Position numbers and translations under genes: made by a program | The notes under the pieces: model-generated | The model's database searches: none | Seen by the model: only the letters and a program-made list of their open reading frames with translations | What the model was told of the DNA's origin: nothing | DNA from: Hyalella azteca | Taxonomy: Eukaryota; Arthropoda; Malacostraca; Amphipoda; Hyalellidae | DNA length: 64,000 bases | Assembly: GCF_000764305.2 (NCBI RefSeq) | Contig: NW_025931526.1 | Coordinates: 78,297-142,296, forward strand | Reading direction: 5' to 3' | In this document: positions 30,440 to 44,000 of the stretch, piece by piece | Layout of the letters: every line of letters begins with the position of its first letter | Numbering within the stretch: position 1 is the stretch's first letter

Positions 30440-31530
30440 TTTCAGTCGATAATGCAGTGATTGGTGTAAAGTACATCATTAATCTCATGCACCATCCCAT
30501 CATTTTAGCACCTTTCGTCATCCAATATAAGCGGCCAATCTTCCCAATTGCGTCTACAAAACAGTCTATCTTATCGGTGGCCAAACAACGGCCATCGATA
30601 TCTCACCAATAACTCAGCTATGATTCTCTAAGTTGATTAAGTGATACTCACCCTGTCTTGACTTGAACAAAATTTATCGGAGATTTTAGCGCGTACTTCA
30701 GTGGCCGCTCTTTATACGACCATGGGCCTCCGGTAAACCACCTCAAATTATTATTGTTCATTTGTGAATACATTAGCAGCATTTGAAGCCAGCCTTATCA
30801 TTGATATTGAACTCGTCAATAATTCTGGTCTTAAGTTTTTGTCGGTAAGTAGTGAAGCGACTTTAAAGTGAACTTTAGGCTACGTTTAAATGAGACTTTT
30901 CGAGAATATCTCTTCATTTCTCGGTAATGCTGGTCACGTGTAGTGCATAAAATCGTTGTTCGAACGCACCAAGCCAATACACATGAACGTTTGATGTCGA
31001 ACAACTAGAATAGCATTTTCCGGATTCCTTTTTAACGTAGAGCTTGAATGATTTACTTAATCATTTAAAGTACACGCACGACCTGCAAAGCAGTCTGTTA
31101 AGAAATGAATGATATGCATGCACTTAAGCCGAAGTGAAAAATACCACGTGAGGAGTTTGAAATTTTTTTTACTCTCTTTCATTCGATGCGCATAAAAAAT
31201 TTCACATGGTCTTATTGAAATTATATCACGAATATAAATATATCATTTGATATATATATGTATATCTTGTTCAAAATAAATCACCAAAATTTTTATTACA
31301 ATTGATTTAGACTCGGTAATGTTGTGAAAATCATGCTAAAGTAGTATTTGATATACAAGAATTACCGAAAATTACACAGTGAAGTTTGCTGCAGTTCGCT
31401 GTCAAATTTAAATAAATTGTGGTGCCTTGGAGTTGAATTAACTTAACGACTTCTCGGTTGATGGAAGGGGTTAATAAACACCCTTCACTAATGCACCCTT
31501 CACTAATGCACCCTTCACTAATGAATGCAG
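30440..31530. repeat. Segmental tandem duplication, first copy
   Basis: aatgcagtgattggtgtaaa at 30451 to the cttcactaatgcaccc cluster at 31482 is repeated from about 31525 to 32840. Point differences are frequent, so the event is not recent. The Mite site near 30930 is empty in this copy. Confidence 0.9.
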
Positions 31531-32740
31531 TGATTGGTGTAAAGTACATCATAAATTATGATGAACCATCCCATCATTTTGGCTTCTTTTGCCGTCCACT
31601 ATAAGCGGCCAATCTTCCCAATTGCGTCTACAAAACAGTCTATCTTATCGGTGGCCAAATAACGGCCATCGATATCTCACCAATAACTCAGCTATGATTC
31701 TTTAGGTTGTTTAAGTGATACTCACCCTGTCTTGACGTAAATATAATTTATCGGAGATTTTAACACGCATTTCAGTACTCATACGACCATGGGCCTCTGG
31801 TGAAGCACCTTAAGTTATTATTGTTAATTTTTGGATACATTAGCAGCATATGAAGCCAGTCTTGTCGTTGATATTGAACTCGTCAATAATTCAGGTTTTA
31901 AATTTTTGTCGATAAGTAATGAAGCGACTTTAGAGTGAACTTTAGGCGGCGTTCAAATGAGGCTCTTTGAATGCTGGACAGTTAGAAAAATTACCGTTAA
32001 CGGTATTACCGGCGTTTCAGTGGCCGGTCGGCACGTTAAAAGAAACACCGTGTCGCCGTTTTTATTGTAATTTAACACTAGAAATCCGTAAAACATCTGA
32101 TAAAAACGGCGAAACAGCTTATTTTCACGGGACGACCGGCCACTAGAAGCTAGATCGTTTTTTCGCCGTTTTTCTAGAACCGTTTTTTTCGAACTAGAAC
32201 CGTTTTTTCGCCGTTTTTTCTAACAGTGTGGTCACGTGTAATGATTTAACTCGTTGTTCAAACTCTTCAAGCTAATACCCATGAACGTTTGATGTCGAAC
32301 AACAAGAACTGCATTTTCCAAATTCCTTTTTAACGTAGACCTTGAATGATTGACTTAATCATTTAAATTGCACGCATGAACTACAGGGCAATCTGTTAAT
32401 AAATGAATGATATGTATGCAGTTAAGCCGCAGTGAAAAATACCACGTGAGAAGTTTGAAAATTTTTTCCTTTCTTCTTTTCGTTGAGCAGAAAAACTGTC
32501 AATGGATCTTATTCAAATTACATATCATGAAAGTCATTGAAATCAAAAATTTTTAATACAACTGATTTAGAATCGAGTAATGCTGTGGAAATAATGCAAA
32601 AGTTGTATTTGAAATACAAGAATTACCGAAAATTACACAGTGAAGTTTGCTGCAGTTCGATGTCATATTTGGATAAATTGTGGTGCCTTGGAGTTGAATT
32701 ACCTTAACGACTTCTTTCTTGATGGAAGGGGTTAATAAAC
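31525..32740. repeat. Segmental tandem duplication, second copy
   Basis: This copy matches 30451-31480 (shared landmarks: gcggccaatcttcccaattg, gatggaaggggttaataaac). It is longer because of the MITE inserted at 31978. Confidence 0.9.
31978..32228. mobile_element. MITE with TAACAGTG ends, second copy; empty site known
   Basis: acagttagaaaaattaccgt at the left and gttttttctaacagtg at the right match the element at 23750. The duplicate locus reads aatgctggtcacgtg uninterrupted (30926-30940), while here aatgctgg and tggtcacgtg flank the element, giving a 2 to 3-bp target duplication. The right end carries an extra cgttttttcg(a/c) duplication. Confidence 0.93.
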
Positions 32741-32847
32741 ACCCTTCACTAATGCACCCTTCACTAATGCACCCTTCACTAATGTACCCTTCACTAATGC
32801 ACCCTTCACTAATGCACCCTTCACTAATGCACCCTTCACTAATGCAC
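32735..32847. repeat. 15-bp array running into an assembly gap
   Basis: Unit acccttcactaatgc, eight copies, then Ns. A three-unit version lies at the duplicate position 31480-31523. Confidence 0.93.
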
Positions 32848-33012
32848 NNNNNNNNNNNNNNNNNNNNNNNNNNNNNNNNNNNNNNNNNNNNNNNNNNNNN
32901 NNNNNNNNNNNNNNNNNNNNNNNNNNNNNNNNNNNNNNNNNNNNNNNNNNNNNNNNNNNNNNNNNNNNNNNNNNNNNNNNNNNNNNNNNNNNNNNNNNNN
33001 NNNNNNNNNNNN
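32848..33012. other. Assembly gap (165 N)
   Basis: Ns between two different minisatellites; the true length is unknown. Confidence 0.99.
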
Positions 33013-33123
33013 GATACTTGACCTCACCGATACTTGACCTCACCGATACTTGACCTCACCGATACTTGACCTCACCGTTACTTGACCTCACCGATACTTG
33101 ACCTCACCGTTACTTGACATCAC
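33013..33123. repeat. 16-bp minisatellite at the right edge of the gap
   Basis: Unit gatacttgacctcacc, about seven copies. Confidence 0.93.
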
Positions 33124-33240
33124 CATCATCGTTGGCTTCATTATCATCGTATATCGTATAATCGCACAGCATGCATGTCACCGCTCGTGATACTCCGTCG
33201 TTATAGTGTGTTTATTATATAGTACAAAAGTCTATTGATA

Positions 33241-33505
33241 TTAATACTGCCAAGGAATAATACTTTATTGCTTCAGTAAGAGCGTTAATACTGCCAAGGA
33301 ATAATACTTTATTGCTTCAGTAAGAGCGTTAATACTGCCAAGGAATAATACTTTATTGCATCAGTAAGAGCGTTAATACTGCTAAGTATTAATACTTTAT
33401 TGCTTCAGTAAGAGCGGTAATACTGCTAAGTATTAATACTTTATTGCTTCAGTAAGAGCGTTAATACTGCTAAGTATTAATACTTTATTGCTTCAGTAAG
33501 AGCGG
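33241..33505. repeat. 44-bp tandem repeat (6 units)
   Basis: Unit ttaatactgccaaggaataa plus tactttattgcttcagtaagagcg. The last three units share the variant gctaagtattaatac. Confidence 0.93.
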
Positions 33506-33614
33506 TTCGCAATAAGCAGTGTAGAGGGCAGCGGCACTCTCCACCCGCCCTCTGTCCAGGGCAGACGTGCGTCGCAGCGCTTCTTCCAAGAAACTTATTT
33601 TGGTGTGCGATAAC

Positions 33615-33930
33615 CGCTAGAAATATCGTTGAAATTGTTCAAATTTACAGATATTTTCGTGTTCGATCACCGGTAGAAATATCGTTGAAATTGTTCAAAT
33701 TTACAGATATTTTCGTGTAGATCACCGGTAGAAATATCGTTGAAATTGTTCAAATTTACAGATATCTTCGTGTTCGATCACCGGTGGAAATATCGTTGAA
33801 ATTTTTCAAATTTACAGATATTTTCGTGTTCGATCACCGGTAGAAATATCGTTGAAATTGTTCAAATTTACAGATATTTTCGTGTTCGATCACCGGTAGA
33901 AATATCGTTTAAATTGTTCAAATTCACAGA
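33615..33930. repeat. 56-bp tandem repeat (about 6 units)
   Basis: Unit contains gatcaccggtagaaatatcg and ttgttcaaatttacagatat. A stray unit lies at 34283-34350. Confidence 0.92.
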
Positions 33931-34690
33931 CATCGTTAAAAAGTTTAAATTCAGTTCATTGATCAATTTGATTGTATTTGTTCGGGCAGTTTGGTGGCGC
34001 TTTTCTATTAGTGTTTGCCGTACGAATCGTTATTAGGAATCAATGATAGTTTTATTCTAAGTTGATTTCACCGACAATAAAATAAGGCTTCACTTACCTT
34101 TAATTGATTAGTAAGTGTAAGAAACAAGCCTATGAGTTTCCCTCATACTGATGGGTTTGGTTAGGAAATGAATGGTAATACGTACCATACATTTTCTCTT
34201 ATATTCTATTGAATAATTCCAAATGAACGTGATAGAAATAGCACACTCAATTTCAACAACACGAAATAAATATTAATTAATCAAATTTACAGATATTTTC
34301 GTGTGCGATCACCGGTAGAAATATCGTTGAAATTGTTCAAATTTACAGACATCGTTGAGAAGTTTATATTCAGTTCATTTCGGGACATCGTTGAAAAGTT
34401 AGAATTTAGTTCATTGATGAATTTAATTGTTTTGTTCGTGTAGTTTGGTGGCGCTTTTGTATTAATGTTTGTCGTAAAATTTGTCATTAGGAATCAATGA
34501 TAGGTTTATTCTAAGTTGATTTCACTGTCAATAAAATAAAGCTTCACTTACCTCTAATTGATTAGTAAGTGAAAGAAACTAGCCTATGAGTTCAACTCAT
34601 ACTGATGGGTTTGGTTAGGGAAATGAATGTTAATACGTGCCATACATTTTTTGTTATACTCTACAGAATAATTCAAATGAACGTGATATA
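33930..34690. repeat. Direct duplication of about 330 bp (33935-34250 and 34360-34690)
   Basis: Both copies share gtttggtggcgcttt, tcattgattcctaa-type sequence (as aggaatcaatgata), ctaattgattagtaagtg and catactgatgggtttggtta. It lies just upstream of the lectin gene. Confidence 0.88.
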
Positions 34691-34694
34691 AATA
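34686..34694 (+). promoter_or_regulatory. Possible TATA box of the lectin gene
   Basis: tataaatag occurs about 200 bases before the ATG at 34891. The corresponding place in the upstream duplicate is altered (gatagaaatag). It is a chance match unless a start site about 30 bases downstream is shown. Confidence 0.25.
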
Positions 34695-34890
34695 GACAAA
34701 AAAAACAGCACGGAATAAATATTATTTATTACTGATGTATAGTTAATTTCTGTTGACTGTCATACAGACAATTATTATAATTAATAATTAAATGACAATA
34801 ACTTACTAATTATTTCGGTCTATCGCCTGAAAAATAATTTACTGTAAAAATAATTGAAGGAATTAACGTTAAAGAAAGCAGAGAGAAAAA

Positions 34891-35029
34891 ATGCATTTTT
34901 TGTTGTTGTTTGTGACGTTGGGCGGGGTCTTGGGAGGTCTAACAGACCCTAGAACTCAATACTCTGCATTCAGAGACATGAGGCTGCAGACCAGCTACGT
35001 CGTGGACTACAAGCAGACCCCTACTTTGT
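34891..35029 (+). CDS. Lectin exon 1, start codon and signal peptide
   Basis: The ATG follows agagagaaaaa. The hydrophobic leader is followed by LTDPRTQYSAFRDMRLQTSY and ends KQTPTL plus one base at gtgagt. The end and its donor are copied four more times downstream. Confidence 0.8.
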
Positions 35030-38000
35030 GTGAGTACACGTAGACCCCTGCTTTGTGTGAGTACACGTAGAACCCTGCTTTGTGTGAGTACACGTAGACC
35101 CCTGCTTTGTGTGAGTACACGTAGACCCCTGCTTTGTGTGAGTACACGTAGACTTGGGGTTGTACATTATGTACTTCTTAGTACTCACCGTAAACAAAAT
35201 CTTGAGCACAACACTGCGCAGCACAATGCACCACGCGACAATATGTTGCAGGATTTTATCTAACACAATTTTACGCTACACATATTTTGTATCTCATGTG
35301 TATCTTTCCATTGAGTAATTAGTCTTACAAAATTGTGTTACATTGAGTCTGTAAAATTTCTGTATGAATATATACAAAGAACTAAAGTAGCTTTTCGTGT
35401 ATTTAAGTGTCCGACATTTAAGTGTTCAAGTCGCTATCATGTAACAACCGCAATGCATTGATTTGACACGAAATGATAATGATGATAAAGTATATTCACC
35501 GCATTGGATTCTCTATATGATGATTTCATTGATTTTATAAATCAACCAAAATCCAGAATTTTACTAAAAAATAAATAACGCTCGAAATATCTATAGGTTT
35601 AGCAGTAACGTGAAATAATGTTCTTCACATTGAATAGAAAATTAATGTTGAGTTATATGCGGACAACCAACCCCTGTCCCTGTGCGTTATTCTCAACATT
35701 ATCATTCCCCTAAAGAATAACAGTCTTGATCGTCATCCATCACATGAGTTTGCACGCTTGTCCATATTCAGCCGCAATTTTATTCACTGCAGGCGCAGTT
35801 TAGCATTTTTCTGCGTCTGAAAAATAGGTTTACCGACGAAATGATCTCGATGAATACAGTTCAATATACCTTCGATGGGCAATAACTGAGAATTATTAGA
35901 AGTGTCTGGGGCTTGCAAGGTTTCTTGTTTTGCCGAGTATATCGTTTGCCCTGAGTAAATCTGTTCTACGAATACGATTCTGTGAGTGAGTGTAGTTCGT
36001 TGATTTATTCTTTGTTTATGAAGCGTGACCTGCATGATGAAGCTCTGTTGGAAAATTGGCTATTCAGCCTTAGAAGATTACTTGATCGATCTAGCAAATA
36101 GGGCAAAGATAATGAGGCTACTGGTATTTGAAGTTGACCTCAGTGCTCATACCGATTTGTGTTGATGTACTGTATCGTCGGAGTGTTTCAATGAATTTTT
36201 AGAAGAAAATCAGTGATTATTTTTCCCGAGACACATTTCAACGATAAGATATGAGTGTAGGTCATAATAATGTGCGTTTAAAAATTAATTTTTTTAAAGA
36301 CAACACTTCTAAAGAGGCTAGTGTCTCCGATGTTGCACATGTACAATGATATTCTTATTTTGTTTTTGAATATTTGAAAAATATTCTAATTTTTCTTTAT
36401 TATATAAAAAAACAATTTTTAAATTATTTATTCTGTCAATTTATTCCTGTATTGTCTCCGACTTTATGCAAGTGTGATTGAATTTCAGATCGAACGAATA
36501 GGTAAGTACGTTAAATATCGAATATAAGTTTTGTGGCGCGCAAACAAACAAACAGCAGGAAGTAAAGTTAAAAGAAAAGTGTTGTAAAAAGGAAGTTTAT
36601 TTACCATTAGACTGGATACGCTATGTTGGGTAAATTATATCCTTGGTATTCTAGAATCTATATAGATTTCATGTTTCGGTCACACTCTAGCACTGAATTT
36701 TACTTAAATATTGTGACGTATTAAATATTGTTCGAATAACCCAAGGAAATTTAATTTTAATTTCCCGAATCATTAAATATTCAATAAACTTCTTCTAACG
36801 ACAGGTCAATGCGTCACATCTTGCCGCACCTCAGCCACATGCTACGGTGTGGCATACGGCCCCATGTACGCCACATCGGCCACCCTCGCCACCGGCACAT
36901 CCGGCGTCTGCCACATAGCCACGCAGCCACAGGTGCCGTCCGGCCTCGTCAACTACACCGGCTACACCGCCCTCATCCGCGGCAGGGTCGACTCAGGTGT
37001 AAAAGTATTCATTTCTACTTTTAAAGCCATCATTATTTTTTTAATTCAGGCCTTCAACCCGCAACATGCAGAGCATGAATAAAGTCTTAAGGCTTGTATT
37101 GAGAACCGCCCGAACTCCAGAGCGAGCTTTCCCGAATCTGCTGCCGTGACTTGTGAGGGCTGACTATCTTACGTCTGGCCGGCGTGGTGCTACAGGAATG
37201 TCGTGCTGCCGTGACTTGTGAGGGCTGACTATCTTACGTCTGGCCGGCGTGGTGCCACAGGAATGTCGTGCTGCCGTGACTTGTGAGGGCTGACTATCTT
37301 ACGTCTGTGAGATCATGGCAATCATTGGCATTCACCCCAGCAACTTGATTACTTACGGAGTTGAGACTAGGATTTCAATCCTTTTTTGTACGCGTTTTTC
37401 TTGCAGCGACATGGTGACTGCTTGACTGGTGAAAACCTAAGCCAAACCATGCAGTTGAACTTGAGTGAACTGGCATTTCCACACATGGATCCAGCTTTCT
37501 CGATGAGATAGAAATTAAAACCTGAAGTATATGGACACGAGCAGCTAAAATAACATGATCATGTAAGCATACCTCGAGTTAAAAATTTCCATTCCTGTGG
37601 TGCCACAGGAATGTCGTGCGAGCGCAGGCTTGTGTCTCGCTGCACCACACAATATCCCTGCACTTGACTAGAGCACAAGCTATCAATGAACTTTGACTAC
37701 TACCAGTAAACTTTCTGCTATTTACAGCTCGTCCATTATGAGGTGCTGTCAATTTAAAAAATTTTATTACTTAATTTTATTTTTCCGGTTAAAGGACGTA
37801 ATTATGATAATTTATAGCAAAAAAGTAGTGTAGGCTTTGATACACGTTTTCTCAAATAAACCACATTATTAATTATAATGTGGTTTATCAAATCAAATAA
37901 ACCACATAATATACCACATTATTTAAATTTGTACAAATAAAATGACTTAAATAATTATACTGATGCAACATAACATTGGAAGAGACGCTACGGAGCAGCG

Positions 38001-41000
38001 TACAGGTAAAGCTAAGCCTTAAGGGGACCGGCTACCCTAAAATTTTCAATTTTGGCGTTTTCCGGTTTTGTGCTCATCTGAAAGCTGGAATTCTGCTCTT
38101 TCCAATGGTACCACTGCCATCGCTGTACGCCAATATTTACGTTCATGACGTCTCTTTAAAGGGAAGCGGGTGGGAGAGTTCTTCAACTAATTAGATATAA
38201 AGTAATTAACTGCTGAAATCTTTGAATATAGTTTCTACTTGAGTTGTGCTGCAGTTACATGCTTAGTCTCATCTTAAAGCTGACATTCTGAGCTTTTCAG
38301 CGATACTACTGCGATCCATGTACGGCAATATTGACGCACACAGCCGGGCTTTAACGGGTTGGAGTTCCTTCAGTAAATAGACCTAAGAAAATTAGAGCGG
38401 CAAGACTACATATATTGGCGTATCTGGCATCTGAGCTCAGTCACCCTCCAAACTTTGTACGGAGAAGTGCGCTACAAGTTGCTGCTAGCATCCTTGAGTG
38501 GATTAAGCTACAGAAGCCAGTAGTTTGGTATCCATGCTACATTGAGTGCCTATTTCGAGGCGCGCGGGACTTTGTCGCGCCGTCCTGAAAAGTTCAACTT
38601 ATTGTCACGGAAAACCTATTTCCTCCTACAGTTTTCAAGCTACAGCAATGAGACACATACCATTCGACTCGCAAAGACCATACCTATCGATTTGAACATC
38701 ACTTTTTTTAATTTCTGTCTGGTTCGTTTTTTATATGGGGAGGAGGGGGGGGGTTGGGGAAAAATGAATGGGGGAGAAGAAGGGGGGGGGGAGGGAGGAA
38801 AATGAGAAAAATGGGAAAAACGCGCATAAAAAAAACTATGGGGAAAATGAAAAAACCCATGTTTGAATCGACAGGTATGGTCTTTACAAATAGAATGATA
38901 CGTGTCTCGATGTTGTAGAATGATATTTGTAGGAGGAGATAGATTTTCTAAAGTACCCGTTTTTAGCCGTTTTCTATGGATTTCACGTTTTCAATCAATT
39001 TTTTCGCAAAATTCATAGAAGCAAAATGTTATTTTTTTACATTTTACGTATGTATGTGAAGTTTCATGATGATCGGATAATAACTGTAGAAGTTTTTCTG
39101 GAGGGTAGCCGGTCCCCTTAAACCTCGACCTTATATCTGACATCCTCCTCTCTCCCATCGTCTAAGATATGCCGATGTCGCTCACTGTAATATGAGCTTA
39201 GACTTCAAGCCAAATAGACTGTTTTCAAACAGTTATATTCTCATCTTCATAATATAAATGCATCACATTCGACACCTAAATAATTTTGATGATATTTATT
39301 TTATAAAGTACAAATTTCTGACAGAAAGACATACTGTCACTAGACTATTAATTAAATTTTCGTGATATAAGCACTTCAAGAGAAGGTTACAGAAAGGCGA
39401 CGAAATTTTAACCTTAAACAGGCAATTAAGATCTATCAAACTACAGAGACAGCAATTGAGGCTGTTCACTCAATGTTTGCAGACTCTCAGCTCAGCTCGA
39501 AAAGAGGGTGCAGGGTGGGGGGAGGAGTACGGCAGCAGGGGTATAGAGACAGAAGGGGAAGTTGTGAAACCGCATCCGGGGTTTTTGGAGGGTGTGGGGC
39601 TGAAATATTGTGAGGCTCTTTGTTCCCATATCGTTAGGGGTATCATGCTTTCAAAAGGTGTTTCGATCCATTTGTCACTGATACGTTGCTCGTATTTATG
39701 ATATGTGTATTGAGTATTGAAATGAACGCTGAATGATCCCAAAAATTCTGAAGCTTGCTGTCTCCCGATGCCTATAGCTAGGGCTCCTGAAACTGTCGAA
39801 TAATTTGATGAATGAACCCCACCCTCAGGACTTTCTTTTTCAGTTCTGACACACATTCTTAATTTACGCATTCTACATTAAATTCAAATGTTGCGTAAAT
39901 CTCTCGTCGGACCTCTCTTGCAAAAATAAAATTGTAGAATGAATGCATGTTTGTATAATTCAACGCCATTTTACACACATCGGTAAAAAGATTTTCGACA
40001 TCGAAGAGCCTCCTACCACTTAATGGTTGTAACGCATTTTGGGACACTCGTATAGAATATCACTGATATAATTAGGCCCGCCACTGCTACTGGGGGAGGG
40101 AACAAGAGAACGCCTGACGACAACAGCAGTAGCTCCTGTGTCGCGCAGAACCTTGACGCTCTTGCCATTACAAGTTCCATTAGAAATAGGGAGGTAACTA
40201 TTATAGTCAGGATTGGACAAAGATGCATTCACATTAAAAGTATCATCCTTCCTGCTTAATCTCACGTCTCCAGATTTCTGATCAGGTTCAGACTTGCGTT
40301 TCTCTGGGCAAAATCTAGAAAAGTGACCGATTGACCCACAATTAAAGCACTTCTTTTCATTAGTGTCATTTGACGGCGCACCATGCGTCGCACTCTGGAT
40401 CGAAGGCACGTCATTCGGCGATCCACCTGATTTAGATCTACAAAATTTAGCGATATGTCCTGGCTTATTGCATCGCAAACACACCGATGACATTCTCGCA
40501 TTAACATCAGAACTGGCAGGTTTAGGTGGACGATGAATAGCTTGAAAGTTGTCTGCCATCTCTATCACTGAATCCAAATCGCGTCTGAAGATATCACGCT
40601 CCTTCGAATACTCGGCTAAAGGGCGTTCAGCAGCACGTAAAATCTGGTCTTTCAACAACAGTTCTTCCATCTTCTTTACATCGTTATTCACCTCTGCAAT
40701 CTGGCACATCTTACTGAAATTTTCTCTCAAATATAATACAAATTGTCTGAATGAACCACTCTTCTGCTTGGCATTCCTGAATCTGGACTGGTAGTCGTAA
40801 ATTGTATAACCAAATGTCTTTACGATCTGGTGCTTAATTTCAGCATACGTAGACTCCAATGGTAACGTATTGAGGAAAAAACTAACCTTGGTGTTAGCGA
40901 AACCATTTAACAAGGCCGTAACGGCGATGGTATCACTCCACTGATTGGCTTCTTTAACCTTCTCAAAAGTGTTCAAATAAATTGAGACATCTTCTCCATC

Positions 41001-44000
41001 CTTGTAGCCGGCCAACTTTATAACAGATCGGCTTCCAGAAGAATTAGTTGGATTGGAGTTAGCTTGTAATCTCGCAAGTTCAAGCTGAGCTTCACGTGCC
41101 TGCCGCTCGTCCTGCAGTTTGAGCTTCTCCAGCTCGAGCGCTCGTAGGTCACGTTCGTGAGCTCGCTTCTCTCTCTCAATCTCCTGCTCAGCTCTCTCTC
41201 TCGCTCCTTCCCGCGTTAATTCTAATTTACGCAACTCGCGCTCTTCCTCTTCGGATCTACGATATTCTACTTTACGTTCTTTAACATAATCGCGCAATTC
41301 TTGCCAATTCAAATCCTAAGTTTTTCCCGTCCGTAATGAAAGTTGAGTCTAGTGACATCCTGAAATTTACCGCAATAGATAGCAATCAAAATTGAATAAT
41401 AAAGTGAACAAATTAACAAATTCCGCCCGTGACAAATTAATTACAACTGACCATCCCCATACTGGCCACCAAATGTGACGAACTAATCTTGAATAATAGC
41501 TAATCAATCGCGTCACCTCAAAGTTCGGATGGTCTAATTGTCACGTCCACCAATGACCGGAAATTAAATTCAACTTCCCTATTGGTTTTATCAGCAAGAG
41601 CTTGGACTGAGCGGATAGTTACTCGTACAAACGTTTAAGTTTATTAAAGATAAACGGCAAATAAATATAAACAAATAACACTAATGATTTACAGAGGTGC
41701 GGCATATGAAACGAAGTAACAAATTAAATGTGGAGGAAGTTAAAGCGCGATGAGCAAAATGCGAGGAGAGAGCTGGAGCATTGAGATCTGAGAAAACGCA
41801 CGATCCTACAACAGAAAACAAAGTAAATATCTAAGCATGACAAGTCGTATACACACAAAAATCACGATATTCCATCAAGTATTCCAATTTAAATTTCACC
41901 ACAAAAGCAGCAACTTACCCTGGCGTCTGAGTCAAAATCCTATAGGAGAGGAACCAGGACGCAAGTCGGGATCGGCATAGTATCTGACGACTATAATCAA
42001 TTCAACACCGACGTCAGAGTCGGTCCTACTTAAACTTCGTAGTCTGACATACAGTAGTGGGAAATTTGCAGCAACACTTCATTACACCTTTACTGATTCG
42101 TGGTGATGAAAGGTACAGATTTTTCGATTTCTTGTGGGAGAAACGCATGTTGCCACCAGTGTTCTCGCACACGAACAATGGAGGGTTGTAATTTAAACGT
42201 GCTTGCCTCTTAACGCCAGGCAGCCAAAAAGGTGAAGGGGTAAGGAGGATGAAGAGGCTGTTCCTCTACCCCCAAGGAAGAGGGTAAACTAGGACTATGT
42301 CACTTCACGCGAGCTGATTTATGAGCGTCTGGGAAGGTATCGCTAGAACGGTGCGACACTTTAAACATGCTCAGGGCCAGCTTCAAAAGTAAATGGGAAA
42401 TCTACGATTCAGGAGTGATGAAAAAGTATCTTGTTAGAAAATTTCTACAAAATGGAGGGTGATTTAAAAATGACTTTAATACCGATCAATAGAGAAAAAA
42501 TAGTACTACTTCCTTATGTCTAAAAAAATTAGGTAAGTCGCATGTATAAACAGTATAATGAACATCGATGTACAACATTTTCATTATCATAACTGATGTT
42601 ATACAAAATTTACATCTATCTTTTAACTGTAGGGAAATGTTAAATAAATAGCTGAATAAGCATGAAGAAATATAGACTGATATTTAATTTACGGGCGGAG
42701 TTATAATGACTATACGTAGTAATAGAATCTCATAGGGATCCAGCTGAGCCCGCCTGAGGGCTCGCGGTTCTCAATCAGGGGCCATACTTTCAAAACTCGC
42801 TAAGTGAACGTAAGTACTTATGCTCTATTTTCTGTCTATGTTTGGTGGATTTTGCTTGAAAGGCCGTCAATGATTGGCTGATGAACTTACGATTTCTTAA
42901 CTATTTTGAAAGTATGGGCCCAGAGCCTTAAGTCAGCCCGCAACAGCGACCTCATTTTTTCTACATTTTCAACAAACTGAGGCTAATATTAAGTCATGTG
43001 GTCTTTTAAAAAACACAGTTTAATTTTTATCCGTTTACCCGCGGAAAAATATATGAACTGGATTCATTAAAATAGTTCGTTCAACCGAAAATAGTTCGTT
43101 CAGCCGAGTCGACTCAACTGTCAAAAGCTATATTTTAACCTTTAGAAACAATGAATTCTATCAATAATAATATGTTTCCGAACCGAAAACAACTATTGAC
43201 ATCCAACTAACCCGACCGAAATAGAAATTAATTAATTTCAGTTGCTACAGCTCCCTCATCCGTGGCTTAGTGCGCTATATGCAACACAAAGCTTTATTTA
43301 AATATCTTTGAGCCTTTGTTTTATTTTCATGTTAATTACTTATAATATAATTGCTTCCATTTTTACTGGTATAATTGGGAAACAAGAGACTTGAGGAACA
43401 CTTTTTCATACCAATGATATTATCTCAGTTATTTTCAATAATAATTATCAGGAGCAATAATCTCCTAAATCGTCGTAACATCGCACAAACCAGCATTAGC
43501 TGGACCGCTATTTGTTAACAAATGCAGTATAGCCTTTAAATGAGCTTAAATCAGAACTGACTGGCGAAAACAACATAACTACTTTTTGCAAGGACATAAC
43601 TACTACACATAACTCATTTTTTGCAAGGACATAACTACTAAACATAACTACTTTTTGCAAGGACATAAATACTAAACATAACTACTTTTAGCAAGGACAT
43701 AACTACTAAACATAACTGCTTTGCAAGGAAGTTAGAAATTTTACATCAGTCAATACATCACTGAGGGAACATGTTTTTTTACCGCATTTTTTCTATATTA
43801 TTTAGTTTACTCTAACTGCGTATGTGAATAAAGTGGTAATTGTAAATTTAAACACATCCGGATTCTAAACCAAAGACGAATTTAGCTGTAAATTCTTGTT
43901 TTAATTAATTTTAGACGTTTGATTCGAGGCCATTTTTCTGAATGCAATATTTTTTCTTGAGTTTCAGCTGAAGGTAATTTATATTTTGGGTTGAAGGTTG

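Noticed and set aside
39470..39871. 133-codon minus-strand frame
   Set aside because: No domain or composition typical of a protein; overlapping open frame on the other strand; lies in an intron.
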